Positions 1 to 11,629 of a stretch of 64,000 nucleotides of DNA are shown piece after piece. The notes below the pieces were generated by a model, which saw only the letters and a program-made list of their open reading frames with translations, searched no databases and was not told the DNA's origin. A program made the translations under genes and the position numbers. Source of the DNA: Lojkania enalia (lineage: Eukaryota > Ascomycota > Dothideomycetes > Pleosporales); NCBI GenBank assembly GCA_010094045.1, contig ML986740.1, positions 49,982 through 113,981 of the forward strand, in the 5' to 3' direction. Every line of letters starts with the position of its first letter. Position 1 is the stretch's first letter.

Positions 1-608
1 CGAGCCACACCAGCACTTCAACATCCTCTATCATAACCGCTAATCCACAACTGCTTTAGATTCGGATCTAGTTTCCCTGTATTCACAAACAATACACGCA
101 TCTTAAACTCAGGATAATGCACTGACTAAGCTATCCTCGTTTTAAGTACTAAAATAGGAAAATTATGTAGACTCATCATTCATCGCTTAAAGATTCTCAA
201 GCTCTCATATTGCGTCTAGGTTGCTAAAGATTCACTACATATCCGCACCATAGAATATAGAGCACGGATACTTCGAGTCCTTGGTTACAGGCTACTGAAT
301 TATTGTTAAGATCATGGCCACTAATCAGGAGTTCTGACTCATAAGAATAAGCGCGGTAGAATAATTTGGATAACAGATAAGTGTATATAACAGCTTAGTT
401 GATAAATCAGAAGGCTTTGGCTGCGGGTACTATGAGTGGGGATGCTGAAAGCGATATGCTATAGTTGCCCACTTATAGGAGAGGAGGACAAATTATAGAT
501 ACACATGGAGATTGGCGGCTAGGTAAATTGAAGATCCTAGATGGAGTTGAGATATATAGAAAAATGACCCGATGTCAATAACGGTATTTCAAAACACATG
601 GCTTTTCT
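1..608. other. Intergenic region at left edge
   Basis: No open frame with recognisable protein similarity is seen on either strand. The stretch holds the 3' flank of the MFS transporter gene that ends at 609. No repeat or RNA gene is recognised. Confidence 0.6.
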
Positions 609-2531
609 TTAAGCGGCTGTAGATCCTTTCTCGAGTGCCTTTTCTGATGCCTCGGTAGAGATTTCAGTTGCCTCGGATTCTGAAGGGTTACTCTTTTCTT
701 GAGCATGGCGAACCTCAGCGTCGTTCTTGGGTTTCTCTTCTTTAATACTCTTCCATTCAATAGTGACAGCACCAAGTATCGAAGCACATGACAAGCCGAC
801 CGCGGCATAGAATGCAGCAACAATGGCCTTATTGTATGCCCAAAGGACCTGTGGGAGGTCATTAGCTGACACGACTGATCGGAGTTCTGTCGCGCCCGTG
901 TTTACGATAGCTTTAGGATTGCTTGACGCAAGGTGTTCAAGGCCAGAGACTAGCTTATTGGTGAACATATTTTGCGCAACAGACGTAAAGACCGCGCCTC
1001 CCTAGAATCGTAAAAATTAGCCAAAATCCCTTCAAATGCCATTGAGATAACGACGCACCATTGTTCGAGCGAAGAAGACTAATGAGATGCCAGTAGGGGC
1101 ATCATCAACCGATAGAACGGCCTGAGCCGCCAACCCAGCCTGCTGCATACCCATACTAAACCCGAAGCCCCAAAGAACCTGGTACCCAATCCACTTCGCA
1201 TGCCCAGTGTTAACCTGCCATGTTGTAATAAGGCCAGCACCGATTGAACCTACGAACGAAGCTGCAATCATGAATGGAGCATAATATCCAAGCTGCTGAA
1301 CGGCACCCCCTGCTACAACGCTGCCGACAACCATTGCTATTACGGCCGCAAGGTTCTGTATTCCCGATTCGACGGCAGATGAACCTTTGATAGCTTGGAA
1401 CCAGATTGGAATGTAGTATATGAAGACCGTGGCACCCCCGTCTGTGCAGAAGGAGAAGAATACGGCTGATAGAATGCTTCTATTTTTTAGTATTCGAGGA
1501 GGAACCGTGGCGTTTTCTTGCTTCCGCTGTTGAATAAGGCCGAAGGCTAGGATGAGAATACCGAAAAGAATGAACATTAGAATGATGCGCCAATTGTTCC
1601 AAGGATAGGTTGATCCGCCCCATTGCAGGGCCAGGAGCAGGCAAATTATACTTGGCAGAAGAGTCGCGTTCCCGAGAAGATCAAGCTTGGCGAGCTTCTG
1701 CCGCCAAGTAAAAGTTTCTTCTCTTTTGATATCTAGCCTGAGAATAAAGGCTAGAACGACCATGACGAATCCGCCGATGGGCAAGTTAATGTAGAAACAC
1801 CATCGCCATGAAACGCTGGTTGTGAACGCGCCACCGAGCAAAGGGCCGATGACGGAGGCGATCCCAAACGCTCCGCCCATCATTCCTACTCTGTGTCAGC
1901 CTGAACCTTCCTGCGGAATTGTCTGGGCCGTATCACCTTGAAATATTGGGCGTCTGTGAAGTGGGACAGCATGCACAAGAATAATCACCACACCACCAAA
2001 TATCCCAGATGCACCTAAGCCAGATATTGCTCTTCCGATAATCAAGGCTGTACTGCTGGGAGCGGCTCCAGCGACAGTGGATCCTACCTCGAAGATGAGT
2101 ATGGCGGCGAGGAGAACCCACTTCGGATTGAAGAACGTGTATATCCGACCGAACATTAGTTGGAATGAGCCGAAGGGAAGCAGATAACTCGAGGCATACC
2201 ATCCCACATCTTTAAGGGAGTGAAATTCGTCAGTGACGCGTGGGATGGCTGTGGCAATGATCGTCCGGTCCTGTCATTGTCTGGTCTTAGCTTCCGATAT
2301 TTGTACGATGCAGTTACGGGGCGGCATAGGCGCAGGTATTCTGTAGGTTCATCGTCAATGAATTAAAATGTAACGTACTAGTGCGATTAGGAAAATGCAA
2401 AGAAGTAGAGCTGGAATTATAGCAACGAGCTCCTTGGTTGATGCGTATCTAGGCTCCGGTTTGCTATCCACTCCTTTAGTCGGTCTGGTAGGATTGATGT
2501 TCTTTGAAGATTCCTCGGAATATTTGGACAT
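609..2531 (-). CDS. MFS transporter, DHA1/14-TM drug-efflux type
   Basis: Predicted integral plasma-membrane H+ antiporter of 568 aa. Exons on the minus strand are 2531-2379, 2270-1937, 1885-1059 and 1001-609; they join in frame. The N-terminal cytoplasmic tail is short. The first helix leads into [16 protein letters not shown], the hallmark region of fungal DHA1 efflux pumps. Later come [15 protein letters not shown] and the motif-C region GPLLGGAF...[11 protein letters not shown], then [11 protein letters not shown], which is split by the last intron. The C-terminal tail is hydrophilic and rich in Glu, Lys and Ser. Length fits the 14-helix fungal family (about 550-600 aa). It is divergently placed to a Zn2Cys6 gene at 3002. 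Role in exporting the cluster product or a toxic compound is inferred; it lies on the far side of a transposon from the PKS, so it may belong to a separate unit. Confidence 0.88.
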
Positions 2532-3001
2532 TTTGTGTCATCTGCCAACGGGATGCAAAAGTTCTTGGTCAAATAGCTGGTGAATGAATATTTAATTTTG
2601 GCAACTAGACAGAAGATGAGGCAGTCACAGGGACTATAAGAATTAGGTAGAGACAAGTATCACTGCATATCCGCATCCTTAGATTTGCGATTAGGGGCTC
2701 TGAACCTGATATTTCTTCCGGCCGCACATCTCGGAACGCAATTGCGAGAATCTCAGTGGATTCCCGAGCGGTGCTGGGCCCACAGTCCGGAACGTACCCC
2801 GAAAAGGCCCTATTCTAAGGGGGGAATCTTCCATTGGACCCCTTTAATGTTAATGTGCTTCCTAAGTGTGGTTGGATAGCGTTCGCCATTCCAGAAAAAA
2901 TGGGTGGGATTTCTAAGTCCTGGTTGATTGTAGTTAGCGTGACGGGCTAGTGGGAGAATATCGGAACCAAAATCGAAACTTTCAAGTCCTCGGAGCCGAG
3001 A
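2532..3001. promoter_or_regulatory. Divergent promoter region, MFS transporter / Zn2Cys6 regulator
   Basis: This is the 470-bp gap between two divergent start codons (2531 on minus, 3002 on plus), so it must hold both promoters. I recognise no defined operator. Confidence 0.5.
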
Positions 3002-5569
3002 ATGTCAGATCTCTTTTTAACTTCTCCCACTGGCAATCCGCTAAGCTTAGATCTAACTCGCTCAGCTATGTTTGTGACTGGTGATCTTAAGAGGGTAGGT
3101 GACACTGTGAATATTACCAAGCAGAAGAATTCCTGCGTACTTTGTCAACAGCGCAAAGGTGAGTCATCTAGGTGACATCGCGGCATTGAATAGCTAATCC
3201 AAGCGCTCCAGTTAAATGCGATAGGGCCGTAAGTTTTCTTCCTTGCTAATTATATCAATCTCTTATAATGTGTTATCTAGCAACCCTGCTCTGGGTGCCA
3301 AAGGGCTCAAAAACCATGCCAATACAGAACACCCCTACTTCCAAAGCGGCGCCCACGAAAGGCGCCCGAACTCGGCCTTCACGCCCGCGTCAAACGATAT
3401 GAAGAGCTTTTGACCAAGTTCGGTGTCAATTTAGAAGACATCACTGCTGAAGGGTCTGACCCGCCGTTGGGCAACGAGCAGCCGATCGACACATCCTCGG
3501 CTCTAATTCCAGAGAATGAACAAAACCTCAATGCTATCATGGGTCTAGCTAACCGCAATACAACTGAGAGAGCTGAACATAATCAAACTAATACGTCCGA
3601 AATCGGATACTATCGGCATGCTGAAAGAGAAAGACTGGTCGTGGGGAAGGATGGATCCACGCGATACTTCGCACCTAGCATATGGAAAAGGGTTGGGAAC
3701 GAACTCCTTGAGCTCGATGCTGACGCCGGAATTGAAGGCAATGACGATATGCACGATTCGTCTACCGCTGATACACTCGGAGCTGGAGTAAACCCAGAGG
3801 GCTTACACATAGCTAGTCCGAGCTGCACCTTGGATACATCACATATTTTCTTCGGTGTTGTGGACAAAACATTCAACCCCGATTCACATCACCCGGACCC
3901 AGACCTTGCAGTGCGCCTTTGGAAGGTCTTTCAGGACAACGTTGATCCGTTGATCAAATTGTTCCATGTCCCGACCGTTGACAAGATTCTCCGAGATAGC
4001 ATTCCGAAAGCACAATCCGGTCTCATGCCAAAGAATATCAAGGCCCTCAGCTTTTCCATCTATTTGTTTGCCGTGATTTCACTATCCTCTGAAGACACCT
4101 TAATGATTACCGGAGAGTCTAAAGACCAACTCTCGAAAAGATATCGCGAGTGTTGCCAGGTCTCTTTGATGCAAGCTTCTCTTCTTCGCACATCTGATAT
4201 AATCGTTCTGCAGGCGTTTGTTTTGTTTCTTTTAACTATGAGGCTCATATACGACGCTCGCTCTATGTGGGTCCTTTCCGGGATGGCTGTACGCACGGCC
4301 CAGCGTATGGGCTTGCATAAAGACGGAGGAAGTCTAGAACTCACTCCCTTCCAAATTGAGATGAGAAGAAGACTGTGGTGGCAGCTTGTTTTCTTGGATC
4401 GTACTACCTCAGAGATCGGTGGCGCGGGTAAGCTATTGTTGTTCCTATCGTTTAGGTAGTATGTTTACTGATAAATAGGCATATCTGCTGCAAACACGGA
4501 CTGGGAGGCCAAGCTTCCTGCTAACGTGGACGATGCTGATCTCGATCCAGATATGCAGACATTCCCGAAAGAGAAAGAAGGGGCGACTGAGATGATGTAT
4601 TGCTTGATTCGATACGAGATGGGAAGTTTCTTCAAGAAATTTAGGTACCTCGATAAAGCTAAAGGACAGTTCGATGCTACCTGGAAACGAGTTGGTAGTT
4701 CTAACATTAGTCTTACTGAGAAGGATCTCGCTATCAAGGAGATCACAGAGCACCTTGAAGCTAAATATCTACGGTACTGCGACCCAATTATCCCTCTGCA
4801 CTTTCTCGTGTCAGTTACTGTCAGGTCCATGCTTTCGATGCTCTATCTAGTCACGTATCATCCGCGAAACTTTCAAGGTGGAGAAGGAACCATGCCTGAG
4901 GAGAGAACGGACAAATTATACGAGAATGCTCTCAAGATTATCGAGTATAACAATTTACTAAGAACGTCCCCGGTTATTAAGGGTTTTCACTGGAACGAGA
5001 ACACTTTCTTCACTTGGCAGGCATTCATCCTTCTCCTTGACCGACTTGTCCACTCAAAGCCTGAAATGAAAATAGACAGGGCCTGGGAGCAAATCGAGAA
5101 GGTGTATAGATCTCATCCAGATCTTATTACTGAGAGAAATAGTGGTCTTCATATGGCTGTGCGACAGTTGACGCTGAAAGCATGGAATTATCGAGAGCAT
5201 TTGCTGAGGGAGCAAGGTCGCATGCTCTCTCATACCCCGGAATTCATTAGCATGCTAAAAGAAATCCCCACCGTCGGCTCGCACAGAGTTCAAAAAGTCT
5301 CTAATCGAGCACCACAATTCGGTTCTGCCAGTGTGATGGCCCTGGAATCGTTATCGGAGCATCTGCCAGAAACGGAATTTGTCACGCCGATGGATGCTTC
5401 GTCAGCCACCCAGGGAGTTTCCATCCCAGATCTCGAGGTCCCTGCGGATTGGTCGCAATGGGACGATCTTCTTGAGAGCGTTGATTGGCAGAAGTTAGAT
5501 GGTGGGGGAATGCACAATTTTGATTTTTCAGATGTTGGTGGAACGGAAGATTTTGGTTTCCAGTGCTGA
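3002..5569 (+). CDS. Zn2Cys6 transcription factor with fungal-specific regulatory domain
   Basis: Predicted nuclear transcription regulator of 803 aa. Exons are 3002-3158, 3212-3228, 3281-4427 and 4479-5569. The second exon is only 17 bp and lies inside the zinc cluster. The six cysteines fall at residues 45, 48, 55, 61, 64 and 71 with spacing CX2CX6CX5CX2CX6C, followed by the basic linker PKRRPRKAPELGLHARVKRYEELL, which is given here only as residues 78-101 by position and resembles a short coiled coil. A fungal-specific transcription factor domain follows in the middle, with RRLWWQLVFLDRTTSEIGGA as its typical signature. The start was chosen because the frame from 3002 reaches the zinc cluster without a stop. 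Its target genes are unknown; divergence from the MFS gene suggests it may regulate that gene, the PKS cluster, or both. Confidence 0.88.
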
Positions 5570-6017
5570 TTGGATATATTTCTAATTTCAAACATGTAGG
5601 TGTTATTTCGTGAACTGTATACGTGCTATGAGGCACTGTGAGATTATCCATGACGTATGCTAGAAAGAGACAAAAATGGATCAACAAGCCGGCTCAGGAG
5701 CAGGGGGATCTGCGCAACTTTGCGTATATAGTAACACTCTCCTAAGCTAATTAAAACATGACAAACTGACTCGAGAAATTGATGCGGTTAAAATTTTTGC
5801 ATGCTACTGTATTCATTGTATATAACCAAAATTGTATTTTCACGAACAGAAGAACCGCTCACTAACTCTCGGAAAGGAGTTCAGAGTTCCGAGTTCAAGC
5901 TAACCAGTCAACAACCTAACAAAGTCAACTAAACGCACTCCGCGACTCCTTGCTCTATCTCTGAGATTTTAATAATTATAACCAGATATTGCAAAACATG
6001 CCCGATGTTAGGACACT
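5570..6017. other. Intergenic region left of transposon
   Basis: Contains the 3' flank of the Zn2Cys6 gene and the pre-insertion sequence of the pogo element. No gene or repeat is recognised. Confidence 0.5.
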
Positions 6018-6019
6018 TA

Positions 6020-7996
6020 ACGTGTTCCACAAGCGAGTGGGCCACATCTCCATGAAACACGCTATACTAGCTATCAACTACAATGCCTCCACCACCACCT
6101 AATCTATCTACACAAAATGAAGGTAGAGTCCTTCTAGATCTATCCGCAATCGATAGGAAGCAAATAAAAAGTGAGCGCGCTGCAGCAGCGACTTTTGAAG
6201 TCTCTCGATCAACACTTAGTCGTCGGTGCGCTGGGAAGGCTTCTCCACGCGATACCAGGCCTAACTCTATGAAGCTCACCAAGATAGAGGAATCAGTTAT
6301 CGTATGATATATCCTCGGTCTAGATTCACGTGGATTCCCCCCCCGGCTTCGCGCCTTACGAGATATAACTGATTTACTACTCACCGCGCGTGGTGCTAAG
6401 AAGGTGGGTATTAACTGGCTAGAGAACTTCGTACGCCGCACTGTAAAGCTTACTACACAATTTAATCGCAAATATAATTATCAGCGCTTAAGGTATAAGG
6501 ATCCTGAGATTATTAGTAAGTAGTTCAATCTGATACGCTATATAATTAAGAAGTATAGGATTGCTGAGAAGGATATATATAATTTCAATAAGACAGGCTT
6601 CTAGATAGGTGTAATATTAACTAGTAAGGTTGTTACTAGCTTAGAGAGATGTAGGCAGCCTTAATCTATACAGCTTGGAGATCGCGAGTAGGTAATAGTT
6701 ATCCACAGTATTAACTCTTAAGGATAGGTAATACCACCATTCGTAATATTTGCAAGAGTATACGACCTCGCAGCGTAGTATTAAGGTAACGGTATACTAC
6801 CAGATTAGATGCTAATTATAAGGATAGATGGACGAATAATAAACTCGGTATTAAGTAGTTAAAGCACTTTAATACTCACACAAAAGATTGCACTAAGAGC
6901 GTACGACGGTTACTAATTATTAATAGCTATAAGAGTTGCAAGTCGGTCGAATTTCGCGCGCTCTATGAATAGAATAATATGATAATACTGTATATACCAG
7001 CTTATTCTTCGTATATATTACAGTCTCTTAATATAGCCTACTTCTCACTATTAAAGAAGGCGTACGGGCGTAGTATAGAAGATTTAATACGGGTGCATAT
7101 CAACTGTATTATAAAGCTTAAGTTTCTTCCTATCTTTAATAAAGCCTACCAGGGATTAATCTTAGTAAGTAATATCTACGTAGGACTTAGAGCAGCGGGA
7201 ATTGTTCTATTAAATCTTGTAAGCTCAGGTCACGTGCCTGGTCAGCTGTGCAGCCCTTGACTAAGCAGGCTCATGTACTATATATTCTCCAGCCGTACCT
7301 TGACCGAGAGGTCAAGGGACCTCATCAATACATCCATCTATACCACCCTATACAGTCTCCACCCCCTCCTGCTTACAAATCTAGAGCAGATACTTTTAAA
7401 GCTATCTATTAAGCTTCAATCGCTTACACCACCACTTATTGCACAGGCTAAGTGGTAGTTAAAAACACTACATAATGCCACAGAATTAAGCAATTAAAGA
7501 GCCTTCGTACGTAAGCATATTCAATAGCATCTAGATAGCTCTCCTACCTCGATTCCTGATGCGATTAATCACCTATTAAAAGGTACTAGGGTGATAATAC
7601 ACGAGGTCGTGCTTCTAAAGGAAGAAGTTACCAATCTTCGTGCAGCAAAAAAGACGGTAACACAACGTTAAAAGCAAGGAAAAAGAGACTACAGTATCAA
7701 AGAGTTCTATCGAAGGCACAAAGATCAGATCTATCGATCAGATCCATGTTAATCAGCGGATTAGTGAGGAAACTCGCCAGAATCGCCAGCGCTCGAAGGG
7801 TGAGGCATCTCAGCAAAAGCGCTATGGCTCCTGCAAAGAGGTCGGCCACAATTCTCGTACATGTAAAGATCAGACCCCAGGATCTATATAATCGACTGCA
7901 AGTTGTAGCTTCAAAAAATACTTGTGCGTTGTAGAGTAATCGTGAATTTAGGTGGTTGAAACCTGATGAGGTGGCCCACTCGCTTGTGGAACACGT
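6020..7996 (+). mobile_element. pogo/Fot1-type DNA transposon, structurally complete, transposase broken
   Basis: The element is 1977 bp. The left end (6020-6045) and right end (7971-7996) are 26-bp perfect inverted repeats beginning ACGTGTTCCAC. They are flanked on both sides by TA (6018-6019 and 7997-7998), the expected target duplication of Tc1/mariner/pogo elements. The body holds a decayed DDE transposase (see separate entry). The intact inverted ends but stop-filled reading frame indicate a copy that inserted, then was mutated, mainly by C-to-T type changes consistent with mild RIP. Its right end lies only 10 bp from the TATA-like box of the SDR gene at 8125. Confidence 0.88.
6083..7890 (+). 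pseudogene. pogo-family DDE transposase, decayed
   Basis: Reading along the plus strand gives, in order, an N-terminal psq/CENP-B-like helix-turn-helix region (AAAATFEVSRSTLSRR near 6180-6225), a second DNA-binding region around GAKKVGINWLENFVRR (6390-6440), and the start of the DDE catalytic domain at YNFNKTGF (6580-6605), where the family normally has N-M-D-E-T-G-F. The later part reads FNKAYQGLILVSNIY (7130-7175). A C-terminal zinc-knuckle-like GHNSRTC follows near 7840-7855. More than ten in-frame TAG/TAA codons interrupt the frame, many at sites where CAG or CAA would be expected. The N-terminal 74 codons (6083-6307) are open. It cannot encode an active enzyme. Confidence 0.85.
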
Positions 7997-8008
7997 TACG
8001 GCGCGGAT

Positions 8009-8015
8009 TATAAAA
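8009..8015 (+). promoter_or_regulatory. TATA-like box of the SDR gene
   Basis: TATAAAA lies 116 bp before the ATG at 8125 and is followed by a pyrimidine/CAA-rich leader. The transposon ends 10-12 bp upstream, so the transposon now supplies everything upstream of the core promoter. Confidence 0.45.
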
Positions 8016-8124
8016 GCCCGCCCCCTTCAACTTTTCAAATCAATATCACCCAAATATTCTTAAACATATCAGAGCATTAAAGGGCTTCGGCACTTTCGTA
8101 AGCTCGCAGATTCTGTTCCAGAAA

Positions 8125-9092
8125 ATGGTAGTCCGACACCTAACCAAAACCGTCCATCATGCTGTTTATCTAGCCATCGACCCTTCGAACCCTTCCAATA
8201 CTGCCGTTGGGAAGACTGTCCTTATCACAGGCGGCGTAGAAGGAATTGGCTTTGCCATGGCCCGTGGATATTCTATTGCTGGTGTAGACAGGATCATCAT
8301 CTTCCGTCGTCGAGAAGCACTTCGCAAAGCGCAAGCAAAACTTAATGCCGAAAATGCAGTGATGGGGCGAAGGATCGAGACTTTGACTTACCGAATGGAC
8401 ATTAAAGATTCCAAGGCCGCAGAATCAGTCTTCGGAGCCATCCGACAGCGTTTAAATGAAGGCTGGGAAGATGATGAGCCTAACGATGTCGACATTTTGA
8501 TTACTTGCGCGGCAAACTTGATCCAAGGGGACACCATACTTGATTTCGATACGCAGACATACTGTAACGCATACGTTGTAGGTAATCTTAACGTTATTCG
8601 AGCCTTCCTTGCGCCTGAAATTTCGGCCCATTCCTTACATGAGCTGCGATGGCAATCCAAAGATATCTCATCTACTCGACCCGTCAGGCGCCAAAAGATT
8701 ATTGTTGACGTTTCCTCCGAGGCATATGTCGCCCTCCCCGGCCAAGCGCCATATAATTCGAGCACGCTAGCGTTCACGCGGCAATGCAATCGCTACAGCT
8801 CGAGACATATCAAATGGAGGGTAAGCCGATCAGGATACATCATATCAATCCGGGAACGGTATATGCGCCAGGGGTGGGAAAGCTCATGGAGAAGGAGAAA
8901 GTAGAGATGTTTCCGTGGGATGATGAGTGTTTGCCCGCTGGGTTTGGCGCGTGGATTCCTGGTCCTGCCGCGGCGTTTCGCAAGGGAAAGTTTGTCATGT
9001 TAAACTGGGATGTAGAAGAGGTGATCGTGATAGAGGGGAAATTTAAGACTGATTCGGAGTATGGGGCTATTACGCTTAAGATACAAAAATAA
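8125..9092 (+). pseudogene. Short-chain dehydrogenase/reductase with a single frameshift
   Basis: Frame one runs from 8125 and frame two from about 8784 to 9092. The protein similarity moves from one to the other at base 8781, where one base appears missing; no splice pair explains the change. The merged length would be about 322 aa. The Rossmann motif TGGVEGIG is present. The usual NAG triplet is replaced by CAA. The catalytic serine context IIVDVSSEA is present, but the YxxxK motif reads YNSST, so the catalytic lysine is absent. The C-terminal half contains HHINPGTVYAPGV, typical of SDRs of secondary metabolism. It therefore looks like a broken or non-catalytic SDR. A sequencing error could account for the frameshift but not for the lost lysine. 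Its promoter was cut by the pogo insertion at 7996. Confidence 0.7.
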
Positions 9093-9309
9093 TATTTTAC
9101 CGCTGGTATTAACCCGTAGTTAGTGGGTACAAGGAAACCGTAAGAGCAAATAGAAAATTAAGACTATCCTTCGATAGGTCAATGATTGATAGAAGGGAAA
9201 ACTATTTTTGCGTTGCTACTGATCTTATATTCAATTTGATCAACTCTGAAATTAGTTGCTTCTAGCAATTATTAACGGAAACACGAAGAGACAAACAACT
9301 GTTCGAATG

Positions 9310-9356
9310 GCTAGCCAATAACTAGCTAATACGGTATTATCGACTTATTGGCTAGC
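9310..9356. repeat. 12-bp perfect inverted repeat
   Basis: GCTAGCCAATAA at 9310-9321 is repeated in reverse complement at 9345-9356. The 23-bp loop contains a further small palindrome (AATACGGTATT). It could form a hairpin or be the relic of a small inverted-repeat element; no coding content. Confidence 0.6.
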
Positions 9357-9679
9357 TCCATGAAGGAAACTTCGAACTGTAATTAACTAGTTGACAAAAC
9401 CGTAGTGATGTGTCTGATTCCGACGTGGGTATTGCCTTCTTAGACGCTCTTCAGCAAGGCACGGTCATCCTCATCATAATAAATAGATATTCGAGTATAG
9501 GAAAAGAGAACTAAAATGAATATGACACATTTGTGACAAGATGTATGAGTATGGCGGTATGCCATTGCGTTTGGGTCGCGCATATTTAGCGCTATTTAGG
9601 GTGGCAAAGCTTCTGCTAGTTCTGCGTTCTCTTTACTACTTCTAACAACCTTCCGTATACGACAACACCTATATCAGTA

Positions 9680-9750
9680 GTTGAAGTTCACTCCCTAGGA
9701 TCCCTATGCTTCTAGAACTTTGTAATCATATATAGTAGAGTGACTTCAAC
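9680..9750. repeat. Imperfect 13-bp inverted repeat
   Basis: GTTGAAGTTCACTC at 9680-9693 pairs with GAGTGACTTCAAC at 9738-9750 with one extra base on the left arm. Function unknown. Confidence 0.5.
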
Positions 9751-9829
9751 TAACCGGGATTTGCAAGATGCGATAGATAGAAAGACTTATAAGAGACACA
9801 CAACCGCATATGGTGTTTGCAAAGGTGCA

Positions 9830-11240
9830 GATTCCTCTAATGAAGATGCGTCGGTCTTAATTCAAGCCATCGCTTCAGCATTTAGGCCGAAATTTGTGTG
9901 CGTCTTCGCTGGAAAGATCCTGGTCCGATGCATTAAGTGAGTCTAGCAGCCAAATATAGTGCCTTTTTTTTTTTATAAGAACTGGCTTTCTGCTGTTTGA
10001 AAAGTCACTCACTGAGAGAACAATAGTTTTAAGAGTAGTGCAAGGGGATGTATGGGTAGAGTCTTAGGACTACCAACAAGAGTTAGAACGGAAGAGGACC
10101 AAAGACTGGAACGCCGGTAAAGTGACCTTCTTTGATCACATAACTGATATATGGTATCTTCTTCAGCTCTTGTTGTGTTGGAACAGCAAAACCTATTGTA
10201 TTGTCAGTTTCTGCACGCAGCGTAGCAAATCCTTGTGAGTGGCGTGATACTAGATGACTTAACATATAAGCTATCTAAGTTACTACATGTTTTCGTTTTG
10301 GAGAAGTATTAAGGTTAGATAATTGATTTATAGGGTCTAGGTCAGGCAACATGCCGCCGTATCCCTACCGGCTAATAAGATATTAAAAACCTGAGAGCGA
10401 ATGGCGAAACGTCATGAGTTTCATGTAACGGCGCATCGAGAAACACATAATTGTATTTGATAATTCGTTTGCGTTTATTCTGTTCCTGACTGTGGAGTCA
10501 ATAAAGTCTCATATAGATCGATATGCTCGTTATAATTTTAGCCTGCTAATTAGCCTGTATATGGCTCCTAACCGCCACCTTTCCGCGAGGAAGTCCTATG
10601 CTATGGTAAACGCTTCAGCGAATTCGGCACTTTTTCCTCCGCCAAATTCATATCCTTCTAACTCTCCGATATTCTTGCCAAAGAGTTGGAAAGCCGTGGT
10701 ATCTAGGGAAAAGCGAAATAATAGCGATTAGAGATCTATAGGTAGGCCATGGGGAAGGAAATCAAGTAGCTTTTCAACGGCTGCTTGCATTTGCGCGGAA
10801 TTGTGCGCTCGGTTGCCCATGAACCGTGGGCGTTGGAGGTCGCGGGAGTGTTTCTTAGCTAGGCTATCTTGTGTAAAGATTCCATTGCTCGATAGGGGGA
10901 AGAATGTATGTCGGCGAGCACCTAGTCCAAATTATAGAGGGCATTGTTATTGCCAAGGCTCTTGGGGTAACTCAATATAGACCTTTGAATTGCAACGATA
11001 ATGTAGCTTCGATGTTCTCTAGACCCAAAGCATCGACTACAGAAACGCCAAGCAGAATTTTTCCAAGGGTGCTGCTAGTTGAACCAATAGCATGTTCAAA
11101 AAGCGAAGGATATGGCTATCTCTGGTAGTCTTGAAAGCGTTGAGAATCAACAGCGAGCAGCTACGCGAAGGGAAGCGCTGGGGGAGTCTCAAATCCTATT
11201 GCTTTGCGAAAAGCAATGTCCACCGGTAGCTTTTTGTGAG
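9830..11240 (-). pseudogene. Cytochrome P450 (CYP52-like) pseudogene
   Basis: The minus strand carries fragments in P450 order. QFKGLY with GIFTQDSLAKKHSRDL lie near 10990-10830. FSLDTTAFQLFGKNIGELEG lies near 10710-10650, followed by EFAEAF and an in-frame TAG. Then come a fragment like DFIDSTV (near 10500) and TQQELKKIPYISYVIKE (near 10180-10130). A plausible 58-bp intron then leads into VLRLYPYIPLHYS, so the K-helix ExxR motif is present. SSEDAHKFRP follows near 9890. Stops and frame changes occur throughout and the heme-binding cysteine loop is not found. The pattern of motifs resembles CYP52-type fatty acid/alkane hydroxylases. It sits between the broken SDR and the PKS, so it may be a former cluster oxygenase, but this is inference. 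Confidence 0.75.
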
Positions 11241-11629
11241 TAGGGCCAAATTGTAAGGGACTAGGCTTGTTGGAAACACTGCAGGGAGAAAATAAATAGA
11301 GATTGGACATTCGTAATTGAGAGGTTCCGATCTTGGTTTAAATTTTAGTTATTAAATTCTAAGATAAAGCGATAATCGTACGTTGCTTCAATCTAAAAAT
11401 TTAGATTATATTGTATTGCGAGTTCACCACTAAAACTTGAGACCACTAGAAGATCTATACTTTATCTAAAAAAAATATGAAATATTTAATTTATCTAGGT
11501 GTGTATACCATCTATGCTAATAGTTTGCCAAATCTCTTTAATCGCCGCCACGAATGAAGAGAATTCAGCAAATCAGGATCAGAAAAAGAAAAACACGATT
11601 ACATCGACCAGACACCATTAATCAAATCC
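11241..11629. other. AT-rich intergenic region downstream of the PKS
   Basis: 3' flank of the PKS gene, with an A/T-rich patch at about 11330-11520. No gene recognised. Confidence 0.5.

Larger units (their letters stand above)
9093..9829. other. Intergenic region with two inverted repeats
   Basis: No gene recognised. It holds the hairpin-forming repeats at 9310-9356 and 9680-9750, listed separately. Confidence 0.5.

Noticed and set aside
10492..11128. Plus-strand open frames of 60-80 codons
   Set aside because: They are the antisense of the P450 pseudogene, whose motifs are on the minus strand.
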